Positions 12,470 through 25,749 of a DNA stretch of 64,000 bases are shown here, piece after piece; the stretch's first letter is position 1, and the number at the start of each line of letters is the position of its first letter. The stretch lies in assembly GCA_007922225.1 (NCBI GenBank), contig ML679961.1, positions 78,978,798 through 79,042,797 of the forward strand. The letters are read 5' to 3'. This DNA is from Emydura subglobosa. Taxonomy: Eukaryota > Chordata > Testudines > Chelidae. The position numbers were made by a program, and so were the translations under genes. Below the pieces are notes generated by a model, which was not told the origin of the DNA, searched no databases, and saw nothing but the letters and a program-made list of their open reading frames with translations.

Positions 12470-15436
12470 GTACGATGGAGTTATCTTTGTGTTGAGGCAT
12501 TTGAAATAGATAAAACAACAGGAATTTTAAGAGGAAAGGAAAGGAAGTGATCAGGCCATAATTCTAAGAATAAATGTCAGGATGCTCAAGAAATATACAA
12601 AACAAGGATTCTTCAGGGAAAAAAAGAAAAGAAGAGCTGACCTAATGGTATAAAGAAACATTGATTAAAGAAATACCCTGAGGGGGAAAGATATTCCATC
12701 AGCTTTAACAAGCACTTCATGGCCTGCATTCCCTCTCAACTTCTTCAGTGAGAAAAAAATTCACGTCTGGAGAAGATGCAGTCACATGGATCCATTTATA
12801 ATTTTCCCCTTCGTTCTTTATTCATCTTTTACATGTTTTTGTTAAAGATGAACAGGAAATTTGCAAATAAAGTGCCTCACTAAAGTAAATGAGGAGAGCT
12901 AATAGCAAATGTTCCCCCTTGGATACTCAGAAAAGAAGCACAAGATGAATTCAGTTTCATGAGCAAAACAAAATCAATCTACTTGTAAAAGTTCTGATTC
13001 TAAGTTAATATTATATAATTATTATGGAGAAACTAGCATCTCCCCATATTTAAACTAACTTTCCATTGTAAGCCTGATTCTGGAAGCCTCCCACCTCATT
13101 TAGCATAAGCTAAATCAATATCACTTTCACACGTGTGAACTTATGCCAGGGTAGAATTTTTCTGGAAAATCTGAGGCAAATCAGACATGGAAATTCTTAA
13201 ACTAAAGACTTCATTAAGATGGAATTATGACTGTAAATACATTATCCATAACAAAGGAGGAAAAGAGCTTAATAGAACGTTGGAGTTTTTTTTAAAAAGA
13301 ATCAGAAGTTGAAAACTAGGAAGTATTATTTAAAGGTTAGCCTTTAAATAAAATAGAAATACAAAGGTAAGATACCTAAAACAAAATTGTCTTCCCCACC
13401 CATTTACCCACACCAACTATGTTCAACACCTATTCTATTCAAGTTTTTAAACCATCCTCCTCATCATAGTATCTGAGTGCCTTCCAGTAGTACTCTGACA
13501 ATGGACCGCCATGACGATAAAGACTGAGACCTTGGACTTTACTCAATAGTCTATAAGACGACAGTGTAGGGAATGGAAGACAGATCTGATGTGCCTGTGT
13601 TGCTAAGAAGATGCACTGAAACATTAACAAAATGAGTCATATAACCCCTAACACTGTCCCAGACTCATCATACAAACGTACATAGCACCCATCTCTTACA
13701 TTCATGTCACCTACTCCATCACAGACTAACCTCCAATACTCACTCCATTCAGAAGGCAGCAACACCAACAGCTAGACACGAGAAGCAGGAGAATGATCTT
13801 GTGTTTACTTGGAAGCTGTGAAGGAAAGAATACATTGTGCTATGCCCTGTTTTGTTTCTTGTCTGGTTGATGCATTAGGGAGGCCAGAATATTGTACTGT
13901 GATTTGGTTTGCTTTAAAGCAAAATTTTTTTAGGGGAAGGGTTCTGCTTATTTTATCTTGTATTAATGCAGACCTGATCTAATCTGGAAGACACTACAGA
14001 AATCTGCAGAACCAGTAGGACAATGAGCTCCCAGTACCAAGACAGTGCAAACTGAGAGGGGAGGTGATTTTTATTAACTGATATGAAATTCTTTGGATTT
14101 TTTGTTTTGTTTTTATCAACACCTGAACTTCTGACACGAATCCTGCCTCCCCTTTGAGCACTAAGGGCACTAGCTAACCTTATGCAAACTTTATCAAAAA
14201 AGTAATCCGACATGACCATCTCCCACCCACAAATGTAGAAGCTGGGACAGTCACTTACAGTATTTTGTGCTAGAGATAAACTCTATTGCACCACAAGCTT
14301 CCTGTGAACAACATTATATAATACAAATATAGGGAGTCTTCATAAGAAATCTAGTTTTTGCTAACGTCTTTAAGATCAACTGATTTTTCTAGAGAGAAAG
14401 CTGGGTGGCCTTTTTTTAAGCAGTCATTATTTAGCACACATATTTTCCAAAATATCTTTGTACAATAACATACATTTTAACTGAAAACAATAGGCCAGAC
14501 TCTGCTCTCACATCTACTGCTGCCTAGCACAAGGGAAAACAGCTAACAGTGCCTTCCAAGACTACCTGCCCCACCATTCCCAGTATGGCTGGTGGGACCT
14601 CATAGACAGCTATGGGAGAACCTCACCAACAGAACACAGCCTCTTCAAGGATCCCTAGCCTGCACGCCTCTGTAGTTAAAAGATTTCGAGAAAAGGAGAG
14701 CATCCACCAGGAGAAACTGAATGATGGTAGATCAGCGGAAGGGAAAGAATTGCTTCTAAGCTGTATCCCTGGGAACCTATGGACATATTATCCTACCCCT
14801 TTTTCTTATGTTGATCAAATTCCACTCAAACTAGAACAACTCTGATGATTTCCATGGCAGCCTCTTCAGTAAACTTTGCTCCAACAAATGGTACGATCAA
14901 CCAGTTTGTGGGAAATGTGTGTTGCCCTGGCTCACATATACCACTGCCTCCCTTGTGGTTGGCGTACAGAAAATAAAGACTCAAATTAAAATCTTGTAAG
15001 CAGGCATAACTGCATAAGTCCACATTGAGATGCCTCTCTGGCAAAATCAGGGGTGGATAGTGGAGCTTCCTGAATAAAGCCCAAAATGTACATATAGATC
15101 TCATTTCACACCAGTGGAATGCATCCCATCTGGGGTAGCATCCAGCAGCTGTTTAACAAGGCACACCAAGATTACACATGATAGGAAGTGAAGGAGATTA
15201 CTGCATCCAAATGGAATTACACAGGGAATATATAGAGGTATATTCCTAAAGCTGCCAGCATTGCATTATGAGCTAAATGAATGAGCACTGCTTTCATGTT
15301 ACTGAGCAACTCTATGTGCTACATTCTACAATATTTTTACTGTGCGTGTCAAATTGACTGATGCGGTCATTACATTCACGGTGAATGTCAGTCTCTCTCT
15401 CGGTTTGTATATGATGCCCATCACCACAGTATTTGC

Positions 15437-15640
15437 ACATCGCCCATATATTAATGAACGTATCCTCACAACACTCCTGGGAGATAGGTACATATCGTCC
15501 CCACTTTACAGATGGAGAACTGAAGCACAGAGGTTTAAATGACTTACCAAAGATGAGACAAGGTCTGTAGCAGATCTGTGAATTGAAACCAGATTGCCTG
15601 ATTCCCAGTTCAGTGTCTTAACCATAAAACCATCCTTCTC
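15437..15640 (-). repeat. MIR-type SINE
   Basis: On the plus strand it reads ccccactttacagatggaga, actgaagcacagaggttta, gacttaccaaag and ends near cagtgtcttaacc. That is the reverse complement of a MIR consensus. Confidence 0.7.
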
Positions 15641-15739
15641 CACATAACCTTTGTCTATATTTCCCAACTGCCTGCAACCATGACCAACTACCAACACTTT
15701 ATAGAAATGATTAGAATTTTCCCACCAAAGTACTATACA

Positions 15740-15930
15740 AATATTAACTTACTCATCTTCACATCTCCACCCTTCCGAGGTATTATCATCCCTAATTTGG
15801 GGGTGGGGAGGAGGAGCGCAGGCCTGAGGAGGAGAGGTTAAGTGAACTTTCCAAGGCCAGAGATGGAGTCCAATTCAGAGCCAGAATCAAAACACAGCAG
15901 TTCCTGGCTCCCAATCCAGTGCTTACTCCA
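15740..15930 (-). repeat. Second MIR-type SINE
   Basis: gaggtattatcatccctaat, then a G-rich interruption, gaggttaagtgaactttcca and aggccagagatgg. Same orientation as its neighbour at 15437-15640. Confidence 0.55.
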
Positions 15931-16849
15931 GTCCTCTTGCAATTTATTTACAAACTGAAGACATTCATCGACATTTCACAATAGCTTGTTGCCCAGATTA
16001 ATCCCACATAACCTCTAACGCAAAGCTAGTTGAGTCCATGGTAAGAACCTTGCTGTCTGTGTTAATCATTCTCTTTCTCCTGAAAGGGACCATTTCCAGA
16101 ATCCTGATGCTGAGCCTAAATATGTGAGGGGACAAAGACTTACACCGAGGAGGCAGAAGAGATTTTCATGCTGTAGTATAAAGAGCCAGGGGCCAAACTG
16201 GGCTCTAAGTTACACTGTTGCAAATGCTGCATGTCTCCAAGGGAGCCACTCTAATTTTACACAAATCCCAATCTGTAAATTACTGGGCACCACCAATACC
16301 CATGGTCTTCAGTGGGGGCCCAGAGAGAGCAGAATTTGATCCTTTATTTAAGAATCTGTTTCATGATTCAACATTTTTGATGTACATTGTTTCAAGGAAT
16401 GGGATGGCAGCAAGTCATGGGGAGACAGAGGGAAACGTCCTTCCATCCATGAGTAACTGTTTAGAGGTGGTTAATCACTTTGAGCATGCACTCAAATTCA
16501 ATTTTGTGCCAGTTCCCTCAGGGGTTGCTTTGCCATCACAGCCTCCCTGAACTGAATGGCTCATCCTCATCCTTCTACCAAAGACAGCGATGAAATAGAA
16601 GCATGACAGACTGCCTGGGAGCAATGGAAAGATAATCATGTAATTAACTTATATGGGTAAAATATGAAATAGGCAGAGGGAGCCCTTACGTTTTTTTGCC
16701 TTGGGAGAGAGATCAATCTGCTATACGTGCAGCTGTAAGGATAGGGAGGGAGGGAGCAGGAATTTGGACCTTCCCAAGATGTGGATTGCAGCACTGAGGC
16801 AGCAGTGAATCTAAACAAGACTGGAGTTAGCATTCAGAGCACACAGTGC

Positions 16850-17960
16850 AGCAGAGTATGGGAAAGGGATAGAGCAGCCCAAAGAGCTGGCGCCACTAAC
16901 TGACGAGCAGAGCGCAAGTGATAAAGATTTACTGCGAGAGAGGAGGAAACAGTCCGCTGGCCCGATTAGAGCTGTGAATACAGAGTTGTTCAGGGAGGAT
17001 TTTGCAGCTGACTGATCACAGGCTGTCGGAGCAGGCCCCGGACAACAGCTGCAAGGCTTGCTGGGCTGCAAAAACAAAGGGCGCCTAGCACGGTGCAAAG
17101 AAAGAGTTGACAGGTTGTTGTTAGCAGTGGCAAATGTGTGAGGTATGTCACTGTGTGTGAGACGGGGTGGGTTGGGTTGGTGGCAAGGAAGTAGGGCAAG
17201 AAGCACAGGCTGTGCTCAGAAGAGGGGGTGGGGAGAGAACAGACTTGGTCAAAGTGTTTTCCTAAAATCAGGCTGGTATTTGTAAGGAGGGCAATCACAA
17301 GGTCTGTTTACTGCTGCCAAGATAAATTAGCCCATCGTCTCATTTATAGGACGAATCCGGTGGCACAGACTATAAGGTGCATGGCATTAAAGGGACTAAT
17401 TAGACAATTCCGGCAAATCTGAATTAAGATGCCCTTTTCTCTCTTTGAAAGTTGGAAAGTATTTTTCAGGACTCTAGTCAAATGGTTTGGTGTTTTCCCT
17501 CCCCCACCCCCTTCTTTTCTTTCTTCCTTCCTAAGAAAAAAGTTTGCAACTGCTCCCAAGACAATGATTTGGTCTCTTTTCTACCCTAAACCCTGCTAGC
17601 GTTTACATCATATAAAAGATGGGCCCAAACCAAAACCCTGAATTCTGGGGGAATTTGGCTCCTAGTCCCATTAAAAGCTTTGCAGCTGGTCCCTCCTGTT
17701 TTAATGTGAACATCCTGGGCTTTAAGAAAGTTCAGAGCTGAATTCTGTGTTATTCATCCATCAAGGCACAACAGACAACGAAGGTCTCATTTTCAAAAGC
17801 ACCCATTTTGCATCTGCAACTCTTTGCTTTCTGGAGCTCTTGTCCACAGTTTGTGAGTGCGGTCTGGGTGCCTCTCTCTGAAATAGGGCTTCTATTGTCA
17901 CGAGGAATGAAAATGCTAGATTATGAAGCACAGAAATGGTCGGGTGTCAAAACCTTCTTT
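16850..17960. promoter_or_regulatory. Candidate conserved non-coding (regulatory) block
   Basis: This is less AT-rich than its surroundings, has no recognisable repeat and has no sensible coding frame. A core at 17310-17450 includes gataaattagcccatcgtct, ataaggtgcatggcattaaa and gggactaattagacaattcc. These contain homeodomain-type TAATTA and GATA motifs. It lies about 35 kb beyond the 3' end of TPCN2, in the interval that faces CCND1 in mammals. The conservation claim is a pattern impression; no alignment was done. Confidence 0.3.
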
Positions 17961-20130
17961 CTGTCTCACTCATGAGAAGTTTACAGCTGGACTCTTGAAA
18001 ACTGACATTTTAGTCTGATCATTGTGAAGACAAAAAGCAATGAACACTTCTGAACCAATGGTGGAATTGTCAGCACAAAATCACTATATTACAGTGGTCG
18101 CTATTAAAATGTTTTGCAAATAGTTAATATTATGACAATATTCACAGTGCACTAAGAATAGAGAATACCATAACTAGCACAGCAACATTAAATATTTGCA
18201 AGCAGTAAATGTCAATTTTGTCATGGCAATCACCAATACATTTATTAAGTTATAGGCTCCTTTATTTTTTACATACAGTATCTAACAATATTACATACCA
18301 AGTAATAAGAGTCAATAAGATTGCAATGCCCTTTAATTTATATTACCATAATTTATTATACATACAAGTTCTATTCTGGATTTCTTCTTCTCAAACGTTT
18401 TAGGGAGCCAGTTATTCCAGCCCCAATAGACAGTGCTTGGTAAACAGTAAGGGGAATTCAGAACAAGAGACATTTCAAGGCTTCTAACACACAGCTCCAT
18501 TCTCCCAAAATGTCAAAAATACCAGTGTGCAGAATACTCCATCTAGGGGCAGAAATTTCATCCAGTTTCCTTAGCCTTTGCTTTGACATGTTAACCTCCT
18601 TCTAGCAGGACTGAGTGCATAAGAAATAATCAGACATTTCATCAAGTTTCCAAAACTACATTTCCATAGTAGTGATTTGTTTGGGTTTTTTAAAATATAT
18701 AGTTCTCAGTTTAGGCACAAAAAAAGCCATAGAGGGATTCTCTAATTTAGGAAGATAACAGACAATACTTTTATATCTACTAACAAATGGATTATCCGTG
18801 GAGATTAATAATCCACCCTGTCTATACAGTGAGAAATTTTAGCAGAACTAGGAGACAGTTCAGCTGCAAAGAATGGTGGCAAGCATGATGGACAATTTAG
18901 GTAACTCCACTGCTGGGTACAATCCTGCTGCAGCAGCACTCAAAAGGAGGTTTGAATCTGACTTCAAAGGCGGCAGTATTGGATTTGTGGAAAAGTCATA
19001 TTTTTGGACAGGAAAAGCTTTGTGGACTTGAATAATCCAACATAACGCAATATTCTTATTTAGTATTAGCATATGCATTTTATTCAATAAATGCTAGCTA
19101 GCCGTGTCCACTGTATTGATACAGAAGAACAACAATATTGATATTATGCAGTTATGTTCATTTGTATTCTTTTTCAGAGAAAAATAAAATTACAACAAAT
19201 ATACCAAGCGTTTTTATGTAATATTTATTTTTCCATTCCAAAGTTCACTCTTGGATGACAACTTTACACTAATTTCCTTGAGTGAGAGCATTTTGCCTAT
19301 GACATTTCAGCTTTCCGTCATACTGTATCTTGTTCTTTTTCTCTTCCTTCTCCAGCAGGGAGCTGAGGCCAGTATAATCTTCTGAGGCCAGTATAATCTT
19401 CTTGAAAGTAATCAAATTACTTCCTAAAGTCGCTCTTCCAAACTCCTGTGCAAACAGCCTTTTGGTCACCTACATTCTGCATGCTCAGCCTACACAACTG
19501 CAAACTTCATACATTAATGCAAAGGTTAGAATTTTCTAGACACCACTTCAATTTTTCAAATAGCAATCCAATTACCGAGCAAATTGGCACAAAGTGCCTA
19601 GTTACATAGTGACTTGGCACTGCCTCCACTCACTGCTGGCAATGATGAATGTGTTCCCCTTAGCCCTCCTCCTCTATCTGCTTCAGCCTCAGAGCCAACA
19701 CCAGTGACCACATAAGGAGAGTGCCTGGCAGCTGCAAGACCTAGGTGCCAAGAGGCAGATTGTATTTTGTAACAGCAGGATCTGGGTCTGCGACTGTCTT
19801 CCTGGCTAGTCTTTTGTAAGACCTTTTCCATGGCCTCTTGGTTGGCTCTAACTGAGCCTGTAAAATGCCTATGTGGAGCTGGTATAAAAGTGGGTAGTCA
19901 AAGATTTAATTTGGTTTTCAAAGTGATGTGAATGTGTATTGCCCTTCTTTCTACACCCTTGCAATTATGATCCTGTGGCAGCTATGAGAAATTGCAGTAT
20001 TCAAAGAGCCAGTGCAGTTAGCTCCAAATCCTTAGAGTGCCGTGGACCAATTTGCTGTCCCTTTTACAAGCTCATTACATAGTGTGAAAGTAGCAAGGTT
20101 ATAGGTAAGGTTGCGATAGATCTATTCTGT
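17961..20130. other. Intergenic, no gene seen
   Basis: Very AT-rich, unique-looking DNA. A short local duplication occurs at 19369-19400, where ctgaggccagtataatcttc is repeated in tandem. No coding frame or recognised repeat. Confidence 0.45.
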
Positions 20131-20132
20131 TC

Positions 20133-20360
20133 AGGAACTGGTCTACACAGGGATTTATTTTGGAATAGCTATCCCTGATTAATTCCATGTGTGGATGCTC
20201 TTATTCTGGAATAAGAGTGCCTTATTCCAAATTGGTTTAACCACTTCTGATGAGAATAATTCTGAATAAGGCACCCTTATTCGGGAATAAAAATATCCAC
20301 ACATGGAGCTAATCAGGAATAGTTAATCTTCAAAATTCACACACTACCTTATTCTGGATT
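20133..20360. mobile_element. Palindromic MITE, about 67-bp inverted arms
   Basis: The left arm (20162-20228) contains ctgattaattccatgtgtgg. The right arm (20268-20335) contains ccacacatggagctaatcag, its imperfect reverse complement. The arms meet around gccttattc/gaataaggc. The family is also at 34761-34952 and, split, at 33648-33900. The outer motif ctacacagg is shared with those copies. Confidence 0.75.
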
Positions 20361-22319
20361 GATTTTCACATTTAAACAAGCCCTTATAATGCCCCCATCA
20401 CCATGGTATCTGAGCATTTTTCAGTAATGCATTAAATATCATGACTAGCAACTGTCATGTGTGGTGCTTTCCATCTCTCTATCTTCCTGTGGATAGTTTA
20501 AATATATCTTTCTTTCTAAATCGACATTTTCTAACAGTTAACTTTTTTTTTAAATGGCTTTTGGGGCCACATTATCTCAGCCCACAAGTGTATTTCTTTT
20601 GCCTGTTTCATAAGCCATTTTTTAAGTATTTATATGTGGAAGATGATAATTTTTTCACAGTAGGATTATTTTCCCCACCTATGCCTTTTGTGCTCTGGTT
20701 AGTCAAGAAATGACTTTTTAAAATAAATAAATAAAAGTTCCCAAGCCCAGGGATGCACTCTGATCCTAATCGGACAAACAGGCTTTCACGAAGAAAACAA
20801 CTGCCAGTCATTCCTTTTTTGGAACCCCAGCTCAGGCATACCAAGAAACTACTGGAGAGAATCAGTCATTTGACCAGCAGCTTTCCAATGTGGATGATAG
20901 TCTCGAAAATATCTGTGTGGACTTTGAACAGCACATGCTAGAATATTTTGCAGGGCTCACTCACTTGAACTTTACCTATGAATACAGCTGTTTGTTACTG
21001 ACAGAATTTTTCCCATCATTTTCTATTCTCCTTTTGCATGGTATGCTGTTAACAGACACTGAAGTTACTTAGTGTCAGATTTGATCTGTTTACACTATGA
21101 CCATAGGATTATATTCACAATTTGGTAGATTGTTTATGTCCAACATCAAAGAGCTCTGATAATTGCACTATAAGGACTCAACTGGGCTGCCATTGCTCAT
21201 GTTGGAATGTTCTTACATAATTATTCTTATAAGAGTCAGTAAGACTACGCATATTACATGGGTACAGATTACATAAGTGGCCCTAACCAACTATGGAACG
21301 TAGAATCTTCCTTTATTTCTTCCCAAGGAATACGTTAGGATTTCAGGAACCACCAGCAAAGCTGTTATACCCTCCCCAACCCAAAAATCTCACCCCCTTA
21401 TTAATAATATCCATCACTCCATTTTGACATATCATGATGCACAGATGCAACATTGTTTTGCTTCACTGCAGCATCTGCAATTAATTCAGGATTATAATTG
21501 CCTTGCTGGACCTGGCTTGGATGCATGTGAACTGGAGCTGTCCTTCAAACTTCAGGAAGAATGGACAAAGGTACTGGGGGCCTTACAGGCTGCCCCAATT
21601 CCATAGGCAGATAACATGCAGTTGATCAGAAGCAAAATGATTTTGGTGGACTGGCTGTGTTCTTTGATCCCCTCAGCTGGAACAGAGAGCACATGTGGAA
21701 ATGAAACTAGCCATTTAGACTCTATACAGCAAAGCATGTAACCATGTGCTTAACATTATACGTGTGAATATCACCACTGCACAATTACTTACATGCTTAC
21801 AATTAAGCACGTGCTTAAGTGCTTTGCCGGACTGGGGCCATAATTCAAGGATACAACTAGTGAAAAGATCTATTCTGTAATGGTTAAACTGAGTTCCTTG
21901 CTTGAAAATTGAATTTTTTTAAACGTAATTCCAAAACAAAATACAAATATCCTCTCCTGATTACCACTCATACGCCTGCATATGTATCATTTTGCCAGTA
22001 GGCCTTTGTTTACTGCAATTATTGGAATTCAGCATGAGATGAAGAATTTGTGATCAATTACAAAAATTAGTTAAAATTTGGCAATCTATTCCCTTTTCTC
22101 TGTGTGCCTTTTCCCTTCATTTGCTTACATTGGAGATGTTGGTTGATGTTGTTCACACGTAACAACCACCATTATTGACAGTTTGATGAATAAGAGGAAG
22201 GAAAGAGAGAAAGTGGGAAGAAAGTCAACAGAACAGGCATGTGTGATACTTTGTTGTCTATGGGGATGGCCATTAGCCATATGTCCTCTGCTTCTGTCAT
22301 AATGCAATCAATGCATCAC
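20361..22319. other. Intergenic, no gene seen
   Basis: It contains the fragment at 21780-21845 related to the 118-bp element at 4173-4290. Otherwise AT-rich sequence with short random frames. Confidence 0.45.
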
Positions 22320-22373
22320 TGTGCCACTGCCAAAAAAATGCACCAGGCGTCAAAAGGTTATGGCACCAGCTAA

Positions 22374-22551
22374 ATCCACTACCAGGAATGCAATTCCATA
22401 GTCCCAGCTAAAGGTCTGATCCAAATCCCATTCAAGTCAATGGAAGTCTCCTCTCAGTGGACTTGAATCAGGCCCCTTATCCACTACCAAGAGTGCAATG
22501 CAATGGTGCCAACTAATTCCACTACCAGGAATGTAATGCCATGGCACTGCC
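22374..22551. repeat. 38-bp tandem repeat split by a 67-bp palindrome
   Basis: Unit copies lie at 22374-22411, 22479-22516 and 22517-22551, each built on (a/t)t-ccactaccaggaatgcaat. The second and third are directly adjacent. The first is separated from the second by a 67-bp palindromic element at 22412-22478. A more decayed copy may precede at 22321-22373. Confidence 0.7.
22412..22478. mobile_element. 67-bp palindromic element
   Basis: It starts aggtctgatccaaatccc, has attcaagtcaatggaag in the middle and ends ggacttgaatcaggcccctt. The two halves are imperfect reverse complements. Decayed relatives occur at 8275-8350, 28196-28255 and 29343-29400. It is too short to encode anything; mobilisation in trans is inferred. 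Confidence 0.7.
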
Positions 22552-23401
22552 TTTGTAAATTCCGCACAGGTGCCAAACACATACATTTGTAAAATGTCTA
22601 CTATTTTATATTCGCAATATTAAGACATCCTGTTCAAGATGAACTATTAATGAGCTTATGGTTCCATTCTCTCTAGCATATTATAAAGACAACTCCTTGC
22701 CAGGCAGCAGTCACATGCCCTAGGAGTGCCAAGCCGGCAAAGATAATCTCCCAGCACTCGGCATCTAAAGCCCTGGCAAGCTCCTCAGCAGTTGTGCTGG
22801 CAGCTTTTGCATCCGTCATATGGTTAGGCTACTGATAGCGTATCACGAGCCATCATCCTCTGGGCACCATTTCACTTTAACACCTGTCTGACTCAGGGGA
22901 ATGTGTGCACTTGGAGAGTAAGATCTTAACACAAATCCTTCCAGAGGCCCAGAGCCCAAGCTCCATGTGTTACTGAAAGAGGTCATTTCCTCAGACCCAC
23001 AAATGCTTTTCTTCACAAATCTGTATACAACCCTTAGAGGGACCCACATCCTGCTATATATTCCACATGTGTTGGACGTTTTCTTTGTGAACCAGGAATA
23101 AAATCCATAGCCTTTTTTTGCCTAATGAAATCTCATATTTTACTATGTTCACATAAAGCCATTTCTTTGTGACTCAGGCCTTTTTTGTTTGTGACATTTT
23201 AACTACTTACAAATGTTTTGTGCAGATGAAAGGAAAAATGATTATTTCCAGGTCACCATGCAGTAATGCTTTTTGATGGCACCATAATTCCAATTAAACT
23301 GAGGAATAAAGGACAAAAAGCCCAAACATTTAAAATGCTATTCAAGCAAGAAACGTTTCAAAAGAAAAAAATAAAATCAAACATACATCACTTACCATAT
23401 G

Positions 23402-23590
23402 GAAAACAAATCTCTTTTCCTCTGGGAGGAGCAATTTCAAACCCCTTTCTCACTAGTCCCAATACAATTGACTTTAAATCCCTTATAACTTGAACTGTCA
23501 GTGTCCCCAGGAAACTCTGATAGTTGTCATGTTTGCACTTATATCATCTTACATCTGAAGATCTCAAAGCACTTTACAAACCTTCATTAA
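23402..23590 (+). repeat. Left arm of 189-bp inverted duplication
   Basis: Compared by eye with the reverse complement of 24369-24557: same length, no gaps, 9 mismatches in 189 (about 95%). It runs from gaaaacaaatctcttttcc to actttacaaaccttcattaa. The inner end resembles an L3/MIR-type tail (atctcaaagcactttacaaa); the outer half is not a repeat I recognise. Confidence 0.9.
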
Positions 23591-24368
23591 TTAACCGCAC
23601 CACCCAAGTGGGTAGATAAGGAAATTGAAAGGTCTTTCTCCCCTGGGAGCAGGTTTAAACTCCAGTTATTATGAGGAGTTGAAGACTGCGAATACATAAC
23701 CACATCTCACCCCCCTCATGCTATACACCCGCTTTTTAAATACACTAGCTTTTCATGACATAGGTTCAAATTAGACTTGGGCCATGAATGTAATGAGCAA
23801 AAATCTCAGACTGGTCCCTAAAAGGTACTTGTCCAAATCACAACTACCACTGCAAATTTGCAGAGAGCGCCCTGTGTTCTAAACGGAGGCCAAGAACTGC
23901 AATAGTACAGATGTGGCAGGTCTGGGCTGAGGTGTGCTAGGAAACTTGCATAGCCTCTATCTGAAACTGGGCCTGTCCAAAAGCAATATTATCACTTGCA
24001 TAAACAACAACATCCACTAATTCATCCGGTGACTAGTCTCAACCTGTCAAAAATTATCTTTGGATCAGATAATCTTTAAAGCCTGTGAAATGAATGCTTT
24101 CCTGCGGTTCATTTACCAGGACAAGTTCATAATAACAAAAAAAAACCCTGCTATTGTTCGTTCAAATAGGAAGAACTATCATACCAACCTGGCCCACTGC
24201 AGAGCATAGAAAGTGAAAGCCAGGCCTTCTGAGTTCTAGTCCCAGCTGTGCTGTCCTCTTGTCATGCTCCAATCACAGATCTGGGCTCCATTGTGCTGGG
24301 AGCTATACAAAGATATCAGAGTCCCATCACATGACCTTCCCCAGTTTCCCCATATGGGTTGTGAGTCT

Positions 24369-24557
24369 TTAATGAAGGTTTGTAAAGTGCTTTGAGATCT
24401 TCAGATGTAAGGTGACGTAAGTGCAAACATGACAACTATCAGAGTTTCCTGGGGACACTGATAGTCCAAGTTATAAGGGATTTAAAGTCAATTGTACAGG
24501 GACTAATGAGAAAGGGGTTTGAAATTACTCCTCCCAGAGGAAAAGAGATTTGTTTTC
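24369..24557 (-). repeat. Right arm of 189-bp inverted duplication
   Basis: The reverse-complement partner of 23402-23590, separated by 778 bp. It starts ttaatgaaggtttgtaaagt and ends agagatttgttttc. The spacer has a SINE-like stretch near 24216-24345 (agttctagtcccagctgtgc). Confidence 0.9.
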
Positions 24558-25749
24558 AAGCGAACTACTAAAGAAGGACTTCCTTTCCTCTTCAACTCAA
24601 AATGTATTTTCCCCAACCCATCACAGCTATAAATTGGAGATTTATAGCACGGGAGGGAGATATTCCCAATCTTTCAGTAGTTCGCACAGCATATAAGCCT
24701 TGAAAAGTATCAAACCTTAAAATCATTACTTTGTTAGCTATGGAAAAGTTATTTTAGATTATTTGTAGAGATTTCTGTAAATATATTGCTTCCAATTTCT
24801 CTTTCTCTTTGAGGCTCGGACAATAGGACTTATTGCTACTGAAGCACCTGCCTTTCAGAGAGAGATGAAAAACAGTACCATGCATATTTATAAAACTCTC
24901 TAGCAACATTCCTAAAGTAGTTTTTCTGTAATATATGTGGCATGCACAGAATACATGAAGGCATGATATAAAGATTTTAGTAGCACATATAACTCACTGT
25001 GGCTTTACCACTCAATGTTGTCATGATTCATGCCATGAAAACCTTTCTACCCCACCATACCATCATTTATTTTCTCTCTCTGTATATATACATATACACA
25101 CACACATATACAGCAAGATGGTTATGAGCAAATTCCCTAATTATTTAACAAACGCATGAGCTGAACCTGTGTTAATTAGTTTTCCATTAACATGATACCC
25201 TGAGAACCGGGCATTGGATGCTACTCTGAACAAATAAATTTTGAACAATCAAGTACTGAATTTCAAGCTTTCCGACAAAAAAATAATAGCTGGGACTAAG
25301 TGCCTGCTTCTGAAAGATACCTGGTACCTTCTTTCTTCAAGGATTTGATACTCAGCACCTTCTACGATCATGCCCAACTCCCATAAAAGTCTCATTCAAA
25401 CTGGATCCCTGAAGGAATGTAACAGACGGGGAAACAGATATGCTCTGAACCGTGTGCAAGATCACAGAATAGAGAAAGAGAAATTAAAGAAAAATCTCCA
25501 CTTATAATTTTTCATACACAAACCTTCAAATCCTAAGACAGCCCTGCCAGCTGTTAGCTTATCATAATGAATTTCTCATCACTAAATATATAAAATTTAC
25601 CCAAACTCCTTATTAAGATCCCAACTCTTAAAATTAATAAACTTCATTGATTTTTATGTTCTCCTTTCACTATGCATACTAATCACTTAAATGGTAAGAG
25701 ACTGTGAAAGTTGATTATCTCCTTGTTATATTGTTTTGGGGTTGTTGTT
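24558..25749. other. Intergenic, no gene seen
   Basis: AT-rich unique sequence with a short TA/CA microsatellite at 25070-25112 (tatatacatatacacacaca). Confidence 0.45.

Larger units (their letters stand above)
9968..15430. other. Intergenic, no gene seen
   Basis: A MIR-like SINE at about 10680-10930 (cagttccccatctgtaaaat, then agagaatgtaatacct). A polypyrimidine tract at 12050-12093. A G-run at 12453-12469. The remainder is AT-rich unique sequence without codon-like structure. Confidence 0.5.

Noticed and set aside
16811..17298. Two overlapping minus-strand open frames (131 and 102 aa)
   Set aside because: Two different frames are open over the same bases because the region is GC-richer. 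The Ser/Pro/Leu/Cys-rich products look random. The DNA itself is noted as a possible regulatory block instead.
22321..22551. Possible CRISPR-like array (repeated unit with an intervening sequence)
   Set aside because: There are only three copies, two without spacers, in a vertebrate genome. The intervening 67 bp is a palindromic element.
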